Origin: JAUIAI01 sp049680625
GTDB lineage: Bacteria > Pseudomonadota > Gammaproteobacteria > Burkholderiales > Burkholderiaceae_E
Length of the DNA stretch: 64,000 bases
Reading direction: 5' to 3'
NCBI GenBank assembly: GCA_049680625.1
Contig: JBAUID010000190.1
Span: 62,001-126,000 of the forward strand
Part shown: one piece after another, positions 42,115-51,101 of the stretch
How the letters are laid out: each line of letters starts with the position of its first letter
Position numbering within the stretch: the first letter of the stretch is position 1
Program-made: the position numbers and the translations under genes
Notes under the pieces: generated by a model
Told to the model about the DNA's origin: nothing
The model's input: the letters and a program-made list of their open reading frames with translations, nothing else
The model's database searches: none

Positions 42115-44187
42115 ATGAAGCGTTTCCATATAAACACCCAGCTGAATCGCTCCAGGCAAGGCACCGCAAGCAATGACTTAAGCGACACTGACAGTCGGCC
42201 AGCTCCTCCGGGCACCGAACTTAGACCTCAGCGTGCGGACTCGGCGTCTGACGAAATGGCGTCGCATTTCAACAAGGCGAAGTGGCTGAACTTTTTTGGC
42301 CAGTCCGGCGCATCGATGTTGACGGTTGCCTTGTGCTGGCCACTGGCGAGCAGTGCCGGACTGATTAGTTTCCTGGCCGTTCACCAGGTATTGCTACTGA
42401 TTGTGATTGCCGCTTTTGCGTCACCCCTGGGCCGGCGCTGGGTTGATGGCAGTGGCATGCCCAAAATGACCGCGCCGGCTCTTGCGGTAACCCAAACCAT
42501 CGGTGGCAGCGTCATGTGGTTTGACCTGCTCGCCTCACAAGACATTACATTTGCACTCGCCGCGTTGTTAGTAATTTACGCAAGCGCGGCGTTTACCGTT
42601 GCCACGCTGGGTCCGATGAGAGACCTTGCCCGCCTGGTCTTGTTTGCTTCACTATTGCCGTCAACAGTTGCTACCTTGTATTGTGGGCATTACTTGCTTG
42701 GGATTGCGACGCTTGTATTCATCGGCGTGGTCGGGTTATACGGCATTGCCCAGATTCATTCCGCCTACATGCAATTGCTCCGAATGCAAAACGAGAGCGC
42801 ACAAGACGCCCGTGCCGCGAATGAAATGGCGCGCCGTGATTCGCTGACTGGCTTATTAAACCGCGATGGCGTCGCGGAGCAGTACAAGCTGCATCAGACT
42901 GATCTGCGCTCGGCGTTTTTTATTGATTTGGATCGTTTCAAGAAAGTTAATGACGAAGCCGGCCATCTCGCCGGCGACGAATTGCTGCGCCAGGTCGCAA
43001 CCCGCCTGAACCGGTGCGTGCCGGCGGGCAGTATTGTCGCCCGGGTTGGGGGTGATGAATTTCTGATCCTGATGACTTTAGATGATCTGGATCGGCTCAA
43101 CACCCTGGGGGAAGAAATTATTGTCCGGTTAGAAGAATCGTTTGTGTTGCCGGTTGGCACCTACGCAATATCTGCCAGTATAGGTATCTGCCTGATTCAG
43201 GCGGAGCAAACACTGGAACGGGTTTTTCACGAGGCCGACAATGCGATGTACCGGGCCAAACGCAACGGGCGAGCCCGGGTGAAGGTGTTTACTAAAGATA
43301 TGGATCTGGAGCTTAAGTCCAGATCTGATCTCGAGAAGGAACTGGTCTGGCTGATTGACCGTGGTGAGTTCCCAATTTACGGTCAGCCTATTTTTGACTT
43401 GGCTACCGGGGATGTTCGTGCGGTTGAAGTCTTGATCAGGCCACGCTTTCGCGATGGCAAGCGTTACTCGCCCGCTGCCGTGCTGCCAGTGCTGGAAGAG
43501 CTCAAGTTACTCGATATCATGACCGGCATCGTGTTACAGCAGGCAACCCGAGCACGGTCGGAATGGCGTTCAATACCGGCGTTACGAAATGCTGCTGTCA
43601 GCATCAACATCCCTGCGCAGTCGCTGACCAGTGACTGGCTGGTTCACGAAGTACGTAACCTCATTGCGCAGTATTCACTCGAACCGGGGGATCTTATTTT
43701 CGAGATTACCGAATATGCCCTGACTTCAGATGTTGAGAAAAGTCGTCTGACACTGCTTGCTTTGCGAGATATTGGTGTCCAGATTTCTCTGGACGATTTT
43801 GGTATTGGTCATTCGTCCTTGAGTCAATTGTTATCATTTCCACTGTCGCTTGTGAAAATTGACAAATCAGTTATCCAGCATGTTGACCAGTTAAGCCAAA
43901 GCCGCCGCTTTATGGAAGCGATTATCGAAGTGGCCAGTTCGCTTGGCCATGACGTTGTTGCTGAAGGCATTGAGTCTCAGGCGCAGTTGGACGCGGTTTA
44001 TGCTGCGGGCGCAACGCTTGGACAAGGCTTTCTTTTCTCGCATCCTAAACCTATCGATGTGCTGATTGCCACCCTGGGGAACCAGAAAAAATCGTCTTTG
44101 TCGGTTCGTCCGGCTCGTCGCAAACCCGGTGCAGTGCGCTTGCCTCGGGCCAGAGGAGGTGACCGGGCGGTGTCTACCTCCGGTTAG
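42115..44187 (+). CDS. Membrane-bound GGDEF-EAL c-di-GMP enzyme
   Basis: The 690-residue protein has a polar N-terminus (1-55), about six membrane helices (65-215), a GGDEF domain (235-395) and an EAL domain (405-655), then a basic tail. The diguanylate cyclase site is intact (FIDLDRF at 269-275, GGDEF at 312-316), but the inhibitory RxxD I-site is missing (PAGS at its place). The EAL motif is EVL (438-440), and the remaining phosphodiesterase residues are present: Asn498, Glu530, Asp560-Asp561, Lys581, Glu617 and Gln637. It could make or degrade c-di-GMP. It resembles the MHYT-less MASE-type architecture with no obvious ligand domain. It is convergent with the amidohydrolase gene. Confidence 0.93.
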   Translation: MKRFHINTQLNRSRQGTASNDLSDTDSRPAPPGTELRPQRADSASDEMASHFNKAKWLNFFGQSGASMLTVALCWPLASSAGLISFLAVHQVLLLIVIAAFASPLGRRWVDGSGMPKMTAPALAVTQTIGGSVMWFDLLASQDITFALAALLVIYASAAFTVATLGPMRDLARLVLFASLLPSTVATLYCGHYLLGIATLVFIGVVGLYGIAQIHSAYMQLLRMQNESAQDARAANEMARRDSLTGLLNRDGVAEQYKLHQTDLRSAFFIDLDRFKKVNDEAGHLAGDELLRQVATRLNRCVPAGSIVARVGGDEFLILMTLDDLDRLNTLGEEIIVRLEESFVLPVGTYAISASIGICLIQAEQTLERVFHEADNAMYRAKRNGRARVKVFTKDMDLELKSRSDLEKELVWLIDRGEFPIYGQPIFDLATGDVRAVEVLIRPRFRDGKRYSPAAVLPVLEELKLLDIMTGIVLQQATRARSEWRSIPALRNAAVSINIPAQSLTSDWLVHEVRNLIAQYSLEPGDLIFEITEYALTSDVEKSRLTLLALRDIGVQISLDDFGIGHSSLSQLLSFPLSLVKIDKSVIQHVDQLSQSRRFMEAIIEVASSLGHDVVAEGIESQAQLDAVYAAGATLGQGFLFSHPKPIDVLIATLGNQKKSSLSVRPARRKPGAVRLPRARGGDRAVSTSG

Positions 44188-44219
44188 AATCCTGTTAAAA
44201 GCGGCGCGGACTAATACTC

Positions 44220-45500
44220 TCAACATAAGCGACGATCGACCGTGTCGGGGCGCCCTGCGATTTGCAACTGAGTTTTTTGCGGTGCGTTTCTGGCAATTAT
44301 CTGCCCTTGCCGCACAACCGCCAGCCGGGTTGCTCTTAACCGGATGGCTTCAATTGTGTTGCTTGCCTGCAGCAACACAAAGTTTGCCTGGCAGCCAGGC
44401 TCCAGCCCGTATCCGTCCAGATGCATCACTTGTGCGCCATTGACCGTAACCGCATCGAAACAGGACCGCATTCCATCTTGTGACGTCATTTGAGAAATAT
44501 GCAGACCCATCGATGCGACCTCCAGCATATCGGCGCTACCCATGCTGTACCACGGGTCCATTACGCAGTCTTGTCCGAATGCGACGTTGACGCCGGCGCG
44601 CATCAATTCAGGTACCCGGGTAATGCCACGGCGTTTTGGATAGGTGTCGTGCCGGCCTTGCAGGGTGATGTTGATCATCGGATTGGCAACCACGTGGACT
44701 CCGGACTGGGCAATAAGTGGAATCAGTTTCGACACGTAGTAGTTATCCATCGAATGCATCGAGGTCAGGTGTGAACCGGTTACCCGCCCGTGCAATCCCA
44801 ACAGATGAGTCTCGCTGGCCAGTTTTTCGATATGCCGCGATAACGGATCGTCTGATTCGTCGCAATGCATGTCGACCAGCAGCCCCCGATCTGCCGCGAG
44901 TCGACACAAGATTTCAATACTGCGTCCCCCGTCCGCCATGGTGCGCTCAAAGTGAGGAATGCCGCCGACAATGTCGACACCCATGTCGAGTGCACGTTTA
45001 AGATTGGCCAGGCCCTGCGGGCTGCGTAACAAGCCGTCCTGAGGAAAGGCAACCAGTTGCAGATCAATATAGTGGCTCACGTCCCGGCGAACTTGCAACA
45101 GCGCCTGAACGGCTAGTAAAGACGGGTCGCCTGTGTCGACATGGCTGCGAATTGCCTGCAAGCCCTGGCTGGCGGCCCAGTCGCAATAGGTCAGCGCACG
45201 TTCGACAACTGCTTCGTGGGTCAGGGTTGGTTTCAACTCACCCCACAGCGTAATGCCTTCAAGGAGGGTGCCGCTTTGGTTCATTCGCGGCTGACCCAGG
45301 CTAAGCGTGGCATCCATATGAAAATGTGGATCCACAAAAGGCGGGGTGACGAGTTGTTCTTCGGCGTCCAGTTCCGGAATGCCCACCGGCGCCTGGATCC
45401 TGGACCCAACCTCGGTAATTCGGCCATTTAAAGTCAGAATGTTGACCGGGCCGCTGCCGTCTGGCAACAGAGCGTTGCGGACTAGTAAATCACTCATCAT
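44220..45500 (-). CDS. Cytosine deaminase-like amidohydrolase
   Basis: The 426-residue metal-dependent hydrolase has amidohydrolase-superfamily landmarks in CodA order: VDPHFHMD (57-63) for two metal-ligand histidines, RSHVDTGD, MHCDESDD (metal ligand and catalytic Glu), and GQDCVMDPWY (309-318) with metal ligand Asp311. E. coli CodA has GHDD at the last site; here Cys312 replaces the second Asp, which in CodA (Asp314) lines the substrate pocket. It probably deaminates a cytosine-like or triazine ring, but a different substrate is likely. It overlaps alkB by four bases (ATGA), so both are co-translated. Confidence 0.88.
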   Translation of the reverse strand: MMSDLLVRNALLPDGSGPVNILTLNGRITEVGSRIQAPVGIPELDAEEQLVTPPFVDPHFHMDATLSLGQPRMNQSGTLLEGITLWGELKPTLTHEAVVERALTYCDWAASQGLQAIRSHVDTGDPSLLAVQALLQVRRDVSHYIDLQLVAFPQDGLLRSPQGLANLKRALDMGVDIVGGIPHFERTMADGGRSIEILCRLAADRGLLVDMHCDESDDPLSRHIEKLASETHLLGLHGRVTGSHLTSMHSMDNYYVSKLIPLIAQSGVHVVANPMINITLQGRHDTYPKRRGITRVPELMRAGVNVAFGQDCVMDPWYSMGSADMLEVASMGLHISQMTSQDGMRSCFDAVTVNGAQVMHLDGYGLEPGCQANFVLLQASNTIEAIRLRATRLAVVRQGQIIARNAPQKTQLQIAGRPDTVDRRLC

Positions 45501-46216
45501 TTTTGCCGTGTTTGTTCGTTGTATGCCTGATGTTCGTCTCGGCCTGCTTTTCGAAAAGTGAGGTTGATTCTCACAGTTTGCGCAGCGTGGGCAGCGTCGG
45601 CACTATCGGTTGCCTGGGCTGTGCTGTGAGCGGACTGTCTGGGTACGCCGACCCCATGATAGACAAGTCGGTCGGGGCCACCCCAAACCAATACATCACC
45701 ACTGTTCAGCATAACGGCCTGAGTCGGGTCTTGCCTGTGCAGTCCACCAAGCATAAACCGGGCGCTGGCGCCCAGACTGACCGATACGATCGGATGGCTG
45801 AAGTCTGCTTCGTCCTGATCGCGGTGTAATCCAAGGCGGGTACCGCGCTGGTAACGATTCATCAAACAGGCGTCAGGGGAAAAGGAAGCAAATCCGGCCA
45901 CGCGTGCCGCCTGATCGGCGAGCGTAAGCCATTGCGCTGGCATATCAGGCCAGGGGTTATGAGTTTGCGGGTCGGTGCGGCAATATCGGTAGCCGGCATG
46001 GTCGGATATCCAGCCGAGGTGTCCACAATTGCTCATTTGTACTGACATCAGGGCACCGCTGGCAATCCGCATATTGCGCCACGGACTAATCTGAATCAGC
46101 GATTCGATAGTCTCGAACACCGGGTCGGGGTGAACAAAACCGCGCAGCACGATGAAGTGCTCGCGGAGTTTTTCTATGCGGGGTAAATCAGCCCACAGGG
46201 GCAGCTTGGTGTTCAA
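45497..46216 (-). CDS. alkB: DNA/RNA alkylation repair dioxygenase AlkB
   Basis: AlkB removes methyl groups such as 1-methyladenine and 3-methylcytosine from nucleic acids using Fe(II), 2-oxoglutarate and oxygen. The 239-residue protein keeps the iron ligands His131, Asp133 and His187 at the same numbering as E. coli, with NRYQRGTRLGLHRDQDE around the first two and RINLTFRKAG for 2-oxoglutarate. An Ala/Ser/Thr-rich insertion of about 12 residues precedes that last motif. No ATG fits; the start is a TTG at 46216 with an in-frame stop one codon upstream, overlapping the lipoprotein gene by 29 bases. The gene is coupled to the amidohydrolase gene downstream. Confidence 0.93.
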   Translation of the reverse strand: MNTKLPLWADLPRIEKLREHFIVLRGFVHPDPVFETIESLIQISPWRNMRIASGALMSVQMSNCGHLGWISDHAGYRYCRTDPQTHNPWPDMPAQWLTLADQAARVAGFASFSPDACLMNRYQRGTRLGLHRDQDEADFSHPIVSVSLGASARFMLGGLHRQDPTQAVMLNSGDVLVWGGPDRLVYHGVGVPRQSAHSTAQATDSADAAHAAQTVRINLTFRKAGRDEHQAYNEQTRQK

Positions 46217-46949
46217 TTAGCACCCAGCGGACGGAGTCTTCTCGCTCGTGATCAAACAAGCCGCCAAAGCCAAAAGACTCGGCACCATTTTTCTGATATT
46301 CGCCAGTCCATTCGCGCATAACCCATCGGTTTACGGTCGGCGCGTACCATAAGGTTTCGATCCGGCGGGAGTCCCATCGAAATATATCGTCGTGTTCGAA
46401 GCCTATCCGGCGCTCGATCCGCAGTGCATCAAATTCACCGGCTGGTACGCTGATTCGTTCCCAGTTGGCGGCGTGGGTTCGAACCAGCCACGGATACGTT
46501 TTGCCTTTACCCGCCACTTGATAAGTGGTTTGAACTTGGTCGCGAACACCAACCGCGAGCTTAGATGGCAGTAGCGACACTGCCTGGCCAAACACCAGGG
46601 TATCGTTGTAGATAGGTTCCTGGCGGATAGACCAGGCACTGTCGTAAACCTCGTCGGCTATTGCCCGGCCATTGGTTGCGACCAATTCAACCCGAAGCTC
46701 GGGTGCGACAGTGGCGACCCGCGCCGTGACCTCGGTAATGGTTTCGCCGTTGTAGCGATTGATCAGTGCATAGCGCCACAACTCGCCACTGAGAACCCGG
46801 GGGTCAGGAATAAAGCCCGACGGTGGTGCTATCACGTTACGCGGGACACTCGCACAGCCCGCCAAAGCGGCCGGCAACGCTGCTGATACCAGCAATCCGT
46901 TACGCAGCCAGCGTCGGCGCCCGTGGTTCAGTGGGAAGATGTCAGGCAT
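46188..46949 (-). CDS. Predicted lipoprotein of unknown function
   Basis: The 253-residue protein begins with a basic stretch (RRRWLRNGLL) and a signal ending in a lipobox (ALAGC, Cys32), so it is an exported lipoprotein. The mature part is beta-rich with many aromatic and charged residues, for example GELWRYALINRYNGETITEV, PYNDTLVFG-like IYNDTLVFG and TYPWLVRTHAANWERI. No family is recognised with confidence; similar proteins occur in betaproteobacteria without function. It overlaps alkB by 29 bases and may be part of the same unit. Confidence 0.75.
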   Translation of the reverse strand: MPDIFPLNHGRRRWLRNGLLVSAALPAALAGCASVPRNVIAPPSGFIPDPRVLSGELWRYALINRYNGETITEVTARVATVAPELRVELVATNGRAIADEVYDSAWSIRQEPIYNDTLVFGQAVSLLPSKLAVGVRDQVQTTYQVAGKGKTYPWLVRTHAANWERISVPAGEFDALRIERRIGFEHDDIFRWDSRRIETLWYAPTVNRWVMREWTGEYQKNGAESFGFGGLFDHEREDSVRWVLIEHQAAPVG

Positions 46950-46994
46950 AACAAAGCGTCGATTGGGGTTTACATCAAGGGCTGGTTTGGCTGG

Positions 46995-47414
46995 TTAAAT
47001 CGGCTGGTTATCCAGGGCGCGAAGCAGGCCACGAATGTTGCGGTACAGATACCAGATTACCGGCAGTGCCATGAACACGCCATACAGCGTGAAGCCGATG
47101 CCCAATGTGATGATGCCAAACATGAACCCGCCAACAGCGGCAACAACCAGCCACAACGCCGTCCACCAGAAAGTGCGGATCATGTAGTCCATGTGACTTT
47201 CATAGACCGAGCCAACCGCATCAGGCCTTTTCACGTAGTTGATGCCTACCGCGATCAGTGACAACAACATCAGCGAAACGATAGGGCTCGCAATATGCAG
47301 CGCGTAGTCAAAAATCGTAATTTTTCGCAGGGTTTCGTCTTGGGTGGCGACGGCTGTCTGTGGCTGACCTGGAGTCGCACTGGCGTTGACATCTTGTGCA
47401 TTGGTGTCGGTCAT
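46995..47414 (-). CDS. DUF4870-like membrane protein
   Basis: The 139-residue protein has a polar N-terminus (1-30) and three hydrophobic segments (about 40-60, 85-110, 112-130). The pattern NYVKRPDAVGSVYESHMDYMIRTFWW, followed by WYLYRNIRGLLRALDNQPI, is the hallmark of a widespread small inner-membrane family related to DUF4870. Function is unknown. It is on the same strand as the lipoprotein gene, 45 bases upstream of it. Confidence 0.85.
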   Translation of the reverse strand: MTDTNAQDVNASATPGQPQTAVATQDETLRKITIFDYALHIASPIVSLMLLSLIAVGINYVKRPDAVGSVYESHMDYMIRTFWWTALWLVVAAVGGFMFGIITLGIGFTLYGVFMALPVIWYLYRNIRGLLRALDNQPI

Positions 47415-47444
47415 GGTGGTTTCCTTGGTTCGGCAAAAAAGTTT

Positions 47445-47571
47445 ATTTAGTAAATATGGGGGTCAGATCAGTAAATTCAAGGGTTAGCAGGGTGTTCTGG
47501 TCTCGGTGACCGCGCCCACGGAATGGGAAGCATAGGAGTAACGCCTGATCACGGCAATTTGTTTACTAAAT
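47445..47571. repeat. Inverted pair of TTTAGTAAA-type sites
   Basis: ATTTAGTAAAT (47445-47455) and TTTACTAAAT (47562-47571) are inverted copies, about 106 bases apart, in the gap between the DUF4870-like and DUF1932 genes. Each is nearly palindromic and A/T-rich against a G/C-richer background. They may bind the same regulator. Confidence 0.35.
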
Positions 47572-47583
47572 TATTATCACATT

Positions 47584-48459
47584 CTATGAATTACCAGCAT
47601 CCGAGTTTTTTAGCAAAACTGACGCCAGTTCGGCAAAATTTGGTATTTCGGTGGTGTCTTTGAAGCTGGCCAGACGTTCAAACACGTCGGCAGCCCCCTG
47701 ATGGTAGCCTCCGGGCAGACCAGCGTCTGTAAAAGTGGCGGCAATTTCTGTCATCTCCGGGCTCCAGCGCCATGCTTTGCGTGCGCTTGCCATCACTGTT
47801 GCCGTTGGTTGTGCCGCATCAAAATAGCGCATGAGCCCCGATTCCCCTTGTTGCCATTCGGCGAATAACGCGTCCTCGACGTCATGGACGTGAGCTAACG
47901 CCCGGATGTTCATCAACAGCCCGATGCGGGCTTTGTTCCAGCCGGAGAAACACATTTTCAGCGCGGATGCGGCGCCCGTTTCCCCGTGCAGCGTGATGGC
48001 TTGCAACGGCGGTGAGTTGAACAAGTCCCGCATATCAGCAGCATCTTCACCGGCCAGGTATAAGCGGCATTTTCCGTTACCCGCGGGCGGTGGCCCAATG
48101 ATGCTGGCATCGGTATAGCGGGCGCCAGCCTGGGTCACGATTTCACCGACGTGCAGACTGGTTTGGGGAGCAATAGCGTTTGCGTCGACATAGCGCCCGC
48201 GAAATCCATTGTCAGCGACGGCTTGCGCCAGCGAAATTGCGCTGTCCGGCGGACAAACTGACAAGATAATGTTGCAAGCGGCCGTTGCCTGGTCCAGTGT
48301 TTCGGCGTCGGTTAAGCCGGCGTCGCTGGCGCGCTTGATACTTATTGCACTGCGGCCCTGACTCACCCAGTACACATCCAGGCCTTTTGATCGCAGCACA
48401 GCGCCGATCGCAGCGCCCATTTCGCCGGGGTGTAACAACAGAATTTTTTCACGCGCCAT
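47584..48459 (-). CDS. NAD(P)-binding 6-phosphogluconate dehydrogenase-like protein (DUF1932)
   Basis: The 291-residue protein has an N-terminal Rossmann domain (LLLHPGEMGAAIGAVLRSKG) and a C-terminal helical DUF1932 domain (about 190-265), including LKMCFSGWNKARIGLL with the Asn and Lys typical of beta-hydroxyacid dehydrogenases. Members likely oxidise a hydroxyacid with NAD(P), but substrates are unknown. The frame is open upstream to 48558; the start at MAREK is chosen because the Rossmann strand begins at once and an AGAGAAA ribosome binding site is present. It is isolated by 169- and 250-base gaps. Confidence 0.87.
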   Translation of the reverse strand: MAREKILLLHPGEMGAAIGAVLRSKGLDVYWVSQGRSAISIKRASDAGLTDAETLDQATAACNIILSVCPPDSAISLAQAVADNGFRGRYVDANAIAPQTSLHVGEIVTQAGARYTDASIIGPPPAGNGKCRLYLAGEDAADMRDLFNSPPLQAITLHGETGAASALKMCFSGWNKARIGLLMNIRALAHVHDVEDALFAEWQQGESGLMRYFDAAQPTATVMASARKAWRWSPEMTEIAATFTDAGLPGGYHQGAADVFERLASFKDTTEIPNFAELASVLLKNSDAGNS

Positions 48460-48709
48460 GATGTTTTCTCTTTGTTTTTTGCTGTTTCGCCTGGTCGCAT
48501 AGTTGTAAACGACGGCCTGCCGAAAAGTGATTGTCCTGACGCCTGATGGTAAGTCCAAACTGAGTCAGTCGGTATGTGATGCGCCGGTGCGGAGAATCCG
48601 CTATGCGAGCAACGAAACGAATTGCTGCGCACGCTGCTAGTGGCGTCATCTTAAGAGACTGATTGCTGTCGCGCTTGCTGAAGGACAGCTGGCCACGTTC
48701 GCTGGAAGA

Positions 48710-50053
48710 TTAGTTTGGTGCCTGACTTGGGCTGGCCACCGGGGTACCTTTAGGAGGCCCGGCTGGCCTCTCACTTTCTTTTAGTGAGAGGAAGTGTCGC
48801 CAGACCAGGATGGCAATCAGACATTCGCCAAGAGCTGTTGCCAGGACACCGGCGGTCAACCCAAGCGGTTTGAACAGAGCGGTCATCGCGCCGACCGTGA
48901 CGCACAGGACTACCGCTTCATAACGAAACAACGCATAGAACTGGCGTGCTGCCTGCATCATCACGGTAGCAATCTGGCGAATTAGTGAGAGTCCGGCCAT
49001 CAGGCACCAGGCCATCGCAATCCAGAAAAGATCAGCACGAACTTCGCCAAGCAGTACCAGGCTCAGGCTATCAAACCCGAAGCCGACGATCGCGGCATAA
49101 GCCAGTGCGCAAACCAGAAGTACAACGCAGGCGCGAATACCGCTGCCGGAGAGTTGGTCGGGTTGTTGAACCTGTAGGTTAGCAAAGCGTGGCAGGGCAA
49201 CCTGGTTGACCGCTGGAAGCAGCATAATTAATGGCGCAACAAGCATGCGCGCCGCATTGACCGCACCAAGACCGGCCAATCCAAAAAACAATGGTGTCAG
49301 GTAAACGTATGCCTGACTTTGGCCCCACGACACCCAGACTCCCGCCATTGCCCAGCGACCTTGTTCCCAAGTGTCGACGATATCCCGTATTAATAACCCA
49401 AGACGAAAGTGACGGCGGTAGACCGGTAAAAGCAAGCTGCCCGCTGTTGCGGCTATTAAGTGCGCCAGGGCATAGAACCCCATCGCCAGGGTAGGGGTAA
49501 TTGCAGAGCCGGTGACGTAATGAATCGCCAGCATGACGGCAAGACTAATCACGAGGATCAGGTTCAACAGTAATGCAGTTGTTTCCTTATTGACGGAAAA
49601 TGCCTGGCGCAAGAAGTAGTGCAGCAGGATGACGCAGCCCGCGGCAAGCCCGGTGACCAGGACCAATAGCCCGATCTGATTGGTGTCCGTTACCAGGCCA
49701 CTTGTACGGCTGCTGGCGAATGCATTGATTAGGATACCGAACAATGCGGCGCAGACAAATACGGTGAAGCCAAGACCAACCGTGGCCAGAAAGATTGACC
49801 GCAGATAGGCCGGCCGTGCCCAGGGTGGACGTTTTGGGAGACCAACAACCATCTGGGTTAATAACAACCCGTTCGCCAGTCCAAGAATCAGCAGCACAAC
49901 CGAAAAACAAATACCCCACAAACCAAAACTGGCTGCATCAAGCTTCCTGACAAGGTAAACCGCTAATCCAAAATTTGTCGCACTGGCGACAACCTGGTTG
50001 ATGACGCCAATTGACGCGGAGCGGGCGACCCCTGTATTTAACTTTGAGAACAT
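48710..50053 (-). CDS. Oligosaccharide flippase (Wzx/MOP superfamily)
   Basis: This 447-residue inner-membrane protein has about 12 hydrophobic segments and the MOP polysaccharide-exporter layout, with ASFGLWGICFSVVLL near the second helix and a basic, proline-rich tail. It should flip lipid-linked sugar repeat units to the periplasm for polymerisation. It lies just downstream of gmd-fcl on the same strand (40-base gap), so it is probably co-transcribed. A 250-base gap with nothing recognised follows its stop. Confidence 0.88.
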   Translation of the reverse strand: MFSKLNTGVARSASIGVINQVVASATNFGLAVYLVRKLDAASFGLWGICFSVVLLILGLANGLLLTQMVVGLPKRPPWARPAYLRSIFLATVGLGFTVFVCAALFGILINAFASSRTSGLVTDTNQIGLLVLVTGLAAGCVILLHYFLRQAFSVNKETTALLLNLILVISLAVMLAIHYVTGSAITPTLAMGFYALAHLIAATAGSLLLPVYRRHFRLGLLIRDIVDTWEQGRWAMAGVWVSWGQSQAYVYLTPLFFGLAGLGAVNAARMLVAPLIMLLPAVNQVALPRFANLQVQQPDQLSGSGIRACVVLLVCALAYAAIVGFGFDSLSLVLLGEVRADLFWIAMAWCLMAGLSLIRQIATVMMQAARQFYALFRYEAVVLCVTVGAMTALFKPLGLTAGVLATALGECLIAILVWRHFLSLKESERPAGPPKGTPVASPSQAPN

Positions 50054-50093
50054 AGCGACATCGAGTCAGGACCGTCGGGTCAGGGAAGGCAAA

Positions 50094-51101
50094 TTAACTG
50101 CCTGACTGCCGAGACTGTTGAATATTGATGACTTCGCTGAAGTCAGCATAGGCTCGTTGTAATCCGTCGGGCAGATCAACTGCCGGGGTGAACCCCATCG
50201 CATTGAGGCGCGAGACATCCATCAGCTTACGCGGTGTGCCGTCTGGTTTTGTCGTGTCGAATTCGATCCGGCCCTTGTAACCAACAGTTTTACTGATGAG
50301 TTCGGCCAGTTCTGCAATACTCACATCAGTGCCAGTACCCACGTTGATCAGTGGTGGTTCAAAATCGGTATTGTCGATCCGCGTATTCCCAAGAAGTGCA
50401 TGGAACCGCTCTTCGGGCAATTGCATCAGGTAGACACAAGCTGCCGCCATGTCTTCGCTGTACATAAATTCGCGTCGTGGTGTGCCTGAACCCCAGACGG
50501 TAACCGAAGGGGCAGCATCGATTTTGGCTTTATGAAAACGGCGCAACAAGCCGGGAATGACGTGTGAATTTTCCGGATGGTAATTGTCGCCTGGCCCGTA
50601 CAAATTGGTGGGCATGGCCGCGAGGTAGCGGGTTGCATACTGACGATTGTAGCTCCAGCATAATTCTATGCCGGCAATTTTGGCCAGTGCGTAAGCGCGG
50701 TTGGTCGGCTCGAGCGGACCAGTCAGCAAGCTGCTTTCACGCAGCGGTTGCTCAGCCATTTTTGGGTATATGCAACTAGAACCCAGGAACAGCAATCGAG
50801 CAACGCCGTGGCGGTAAGCTGCAGAAATGATATTGTTTTGAATCGCCAGGTTGTCCTGCAAAAACTCAACCGGGAAATTGTTGTTCGCGACAATACCGCC
50901 AACTTTCGCAGCCGCAAGGAAGACGTAATCAGGCTTTTCCTGGGCGAACAAGGCTTCGGTAGCTGCGCCATCGCGAAGGTCTACTTCAGCCGACGTACGC
51001 TCGATGAGATTCGAGTAGCCGGCCGCACGCAGCGACCGGGTGATCGCAGACCCAACCAGGCCGCGATGCCCGGCTATATATATTCGACTTGTTGTAAGCA
51101 T
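50094..51101 (-). CDS. fcl: GDP-L-fucose synthase
   Basis: The enzyme epimerises and reduces GDP-4-keto-6-deoxymannose to GDP-L-fucose, using NADPH. The 335-residue short-chain dehydrogenase has IYIAGHRGLVGSAI for the nucleotide, the catalytic Y-x-x-x-K within AYALAKIAGI, and CSCIYPK-like GSSCIYPK and YGPGDNYHPENSHVIP. These are the family hallmarks. Its ATG shares one base with the gmd stop (TAATG), so they are translated together. Confidence 0.96.
   Translation of the reverse strand: MLTTSRIYIAGHRGLVGSAITRSLRAAGYSNLIERTSAEVDLRDGAATEALFAQEKPDYVFLAAAKVGGIVANNNFPVEFLQDNLAIQNNIISAAYRHGVARLLFLGSSCIYPKMAEQPLRESSLLTGPLEPTNRAYALAKIAGIELCWSYNRQYATRYLAAMPTNLYGPGDNYHPENSHVIPGLLRRFHKAKIDAAPSVTVWGSGTPRREFMYSEDMAAACVYLMQLPEERFHALLGNTRIDNTDFEPPLINVGTGTDVSIAELAELISKTVGYKGRIEFDTTKPDGTPRKLMDVSRLNAMGFTPAVDLPDGLQRAYADFSEVINIQQSRQSGS

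Noticed and set aside
48460..48558. Upstream extension of the DUF1932 protein
   Set aside because: The Rossmann fold starts right after the ATG at 48459, which has its own ribosome binding site.
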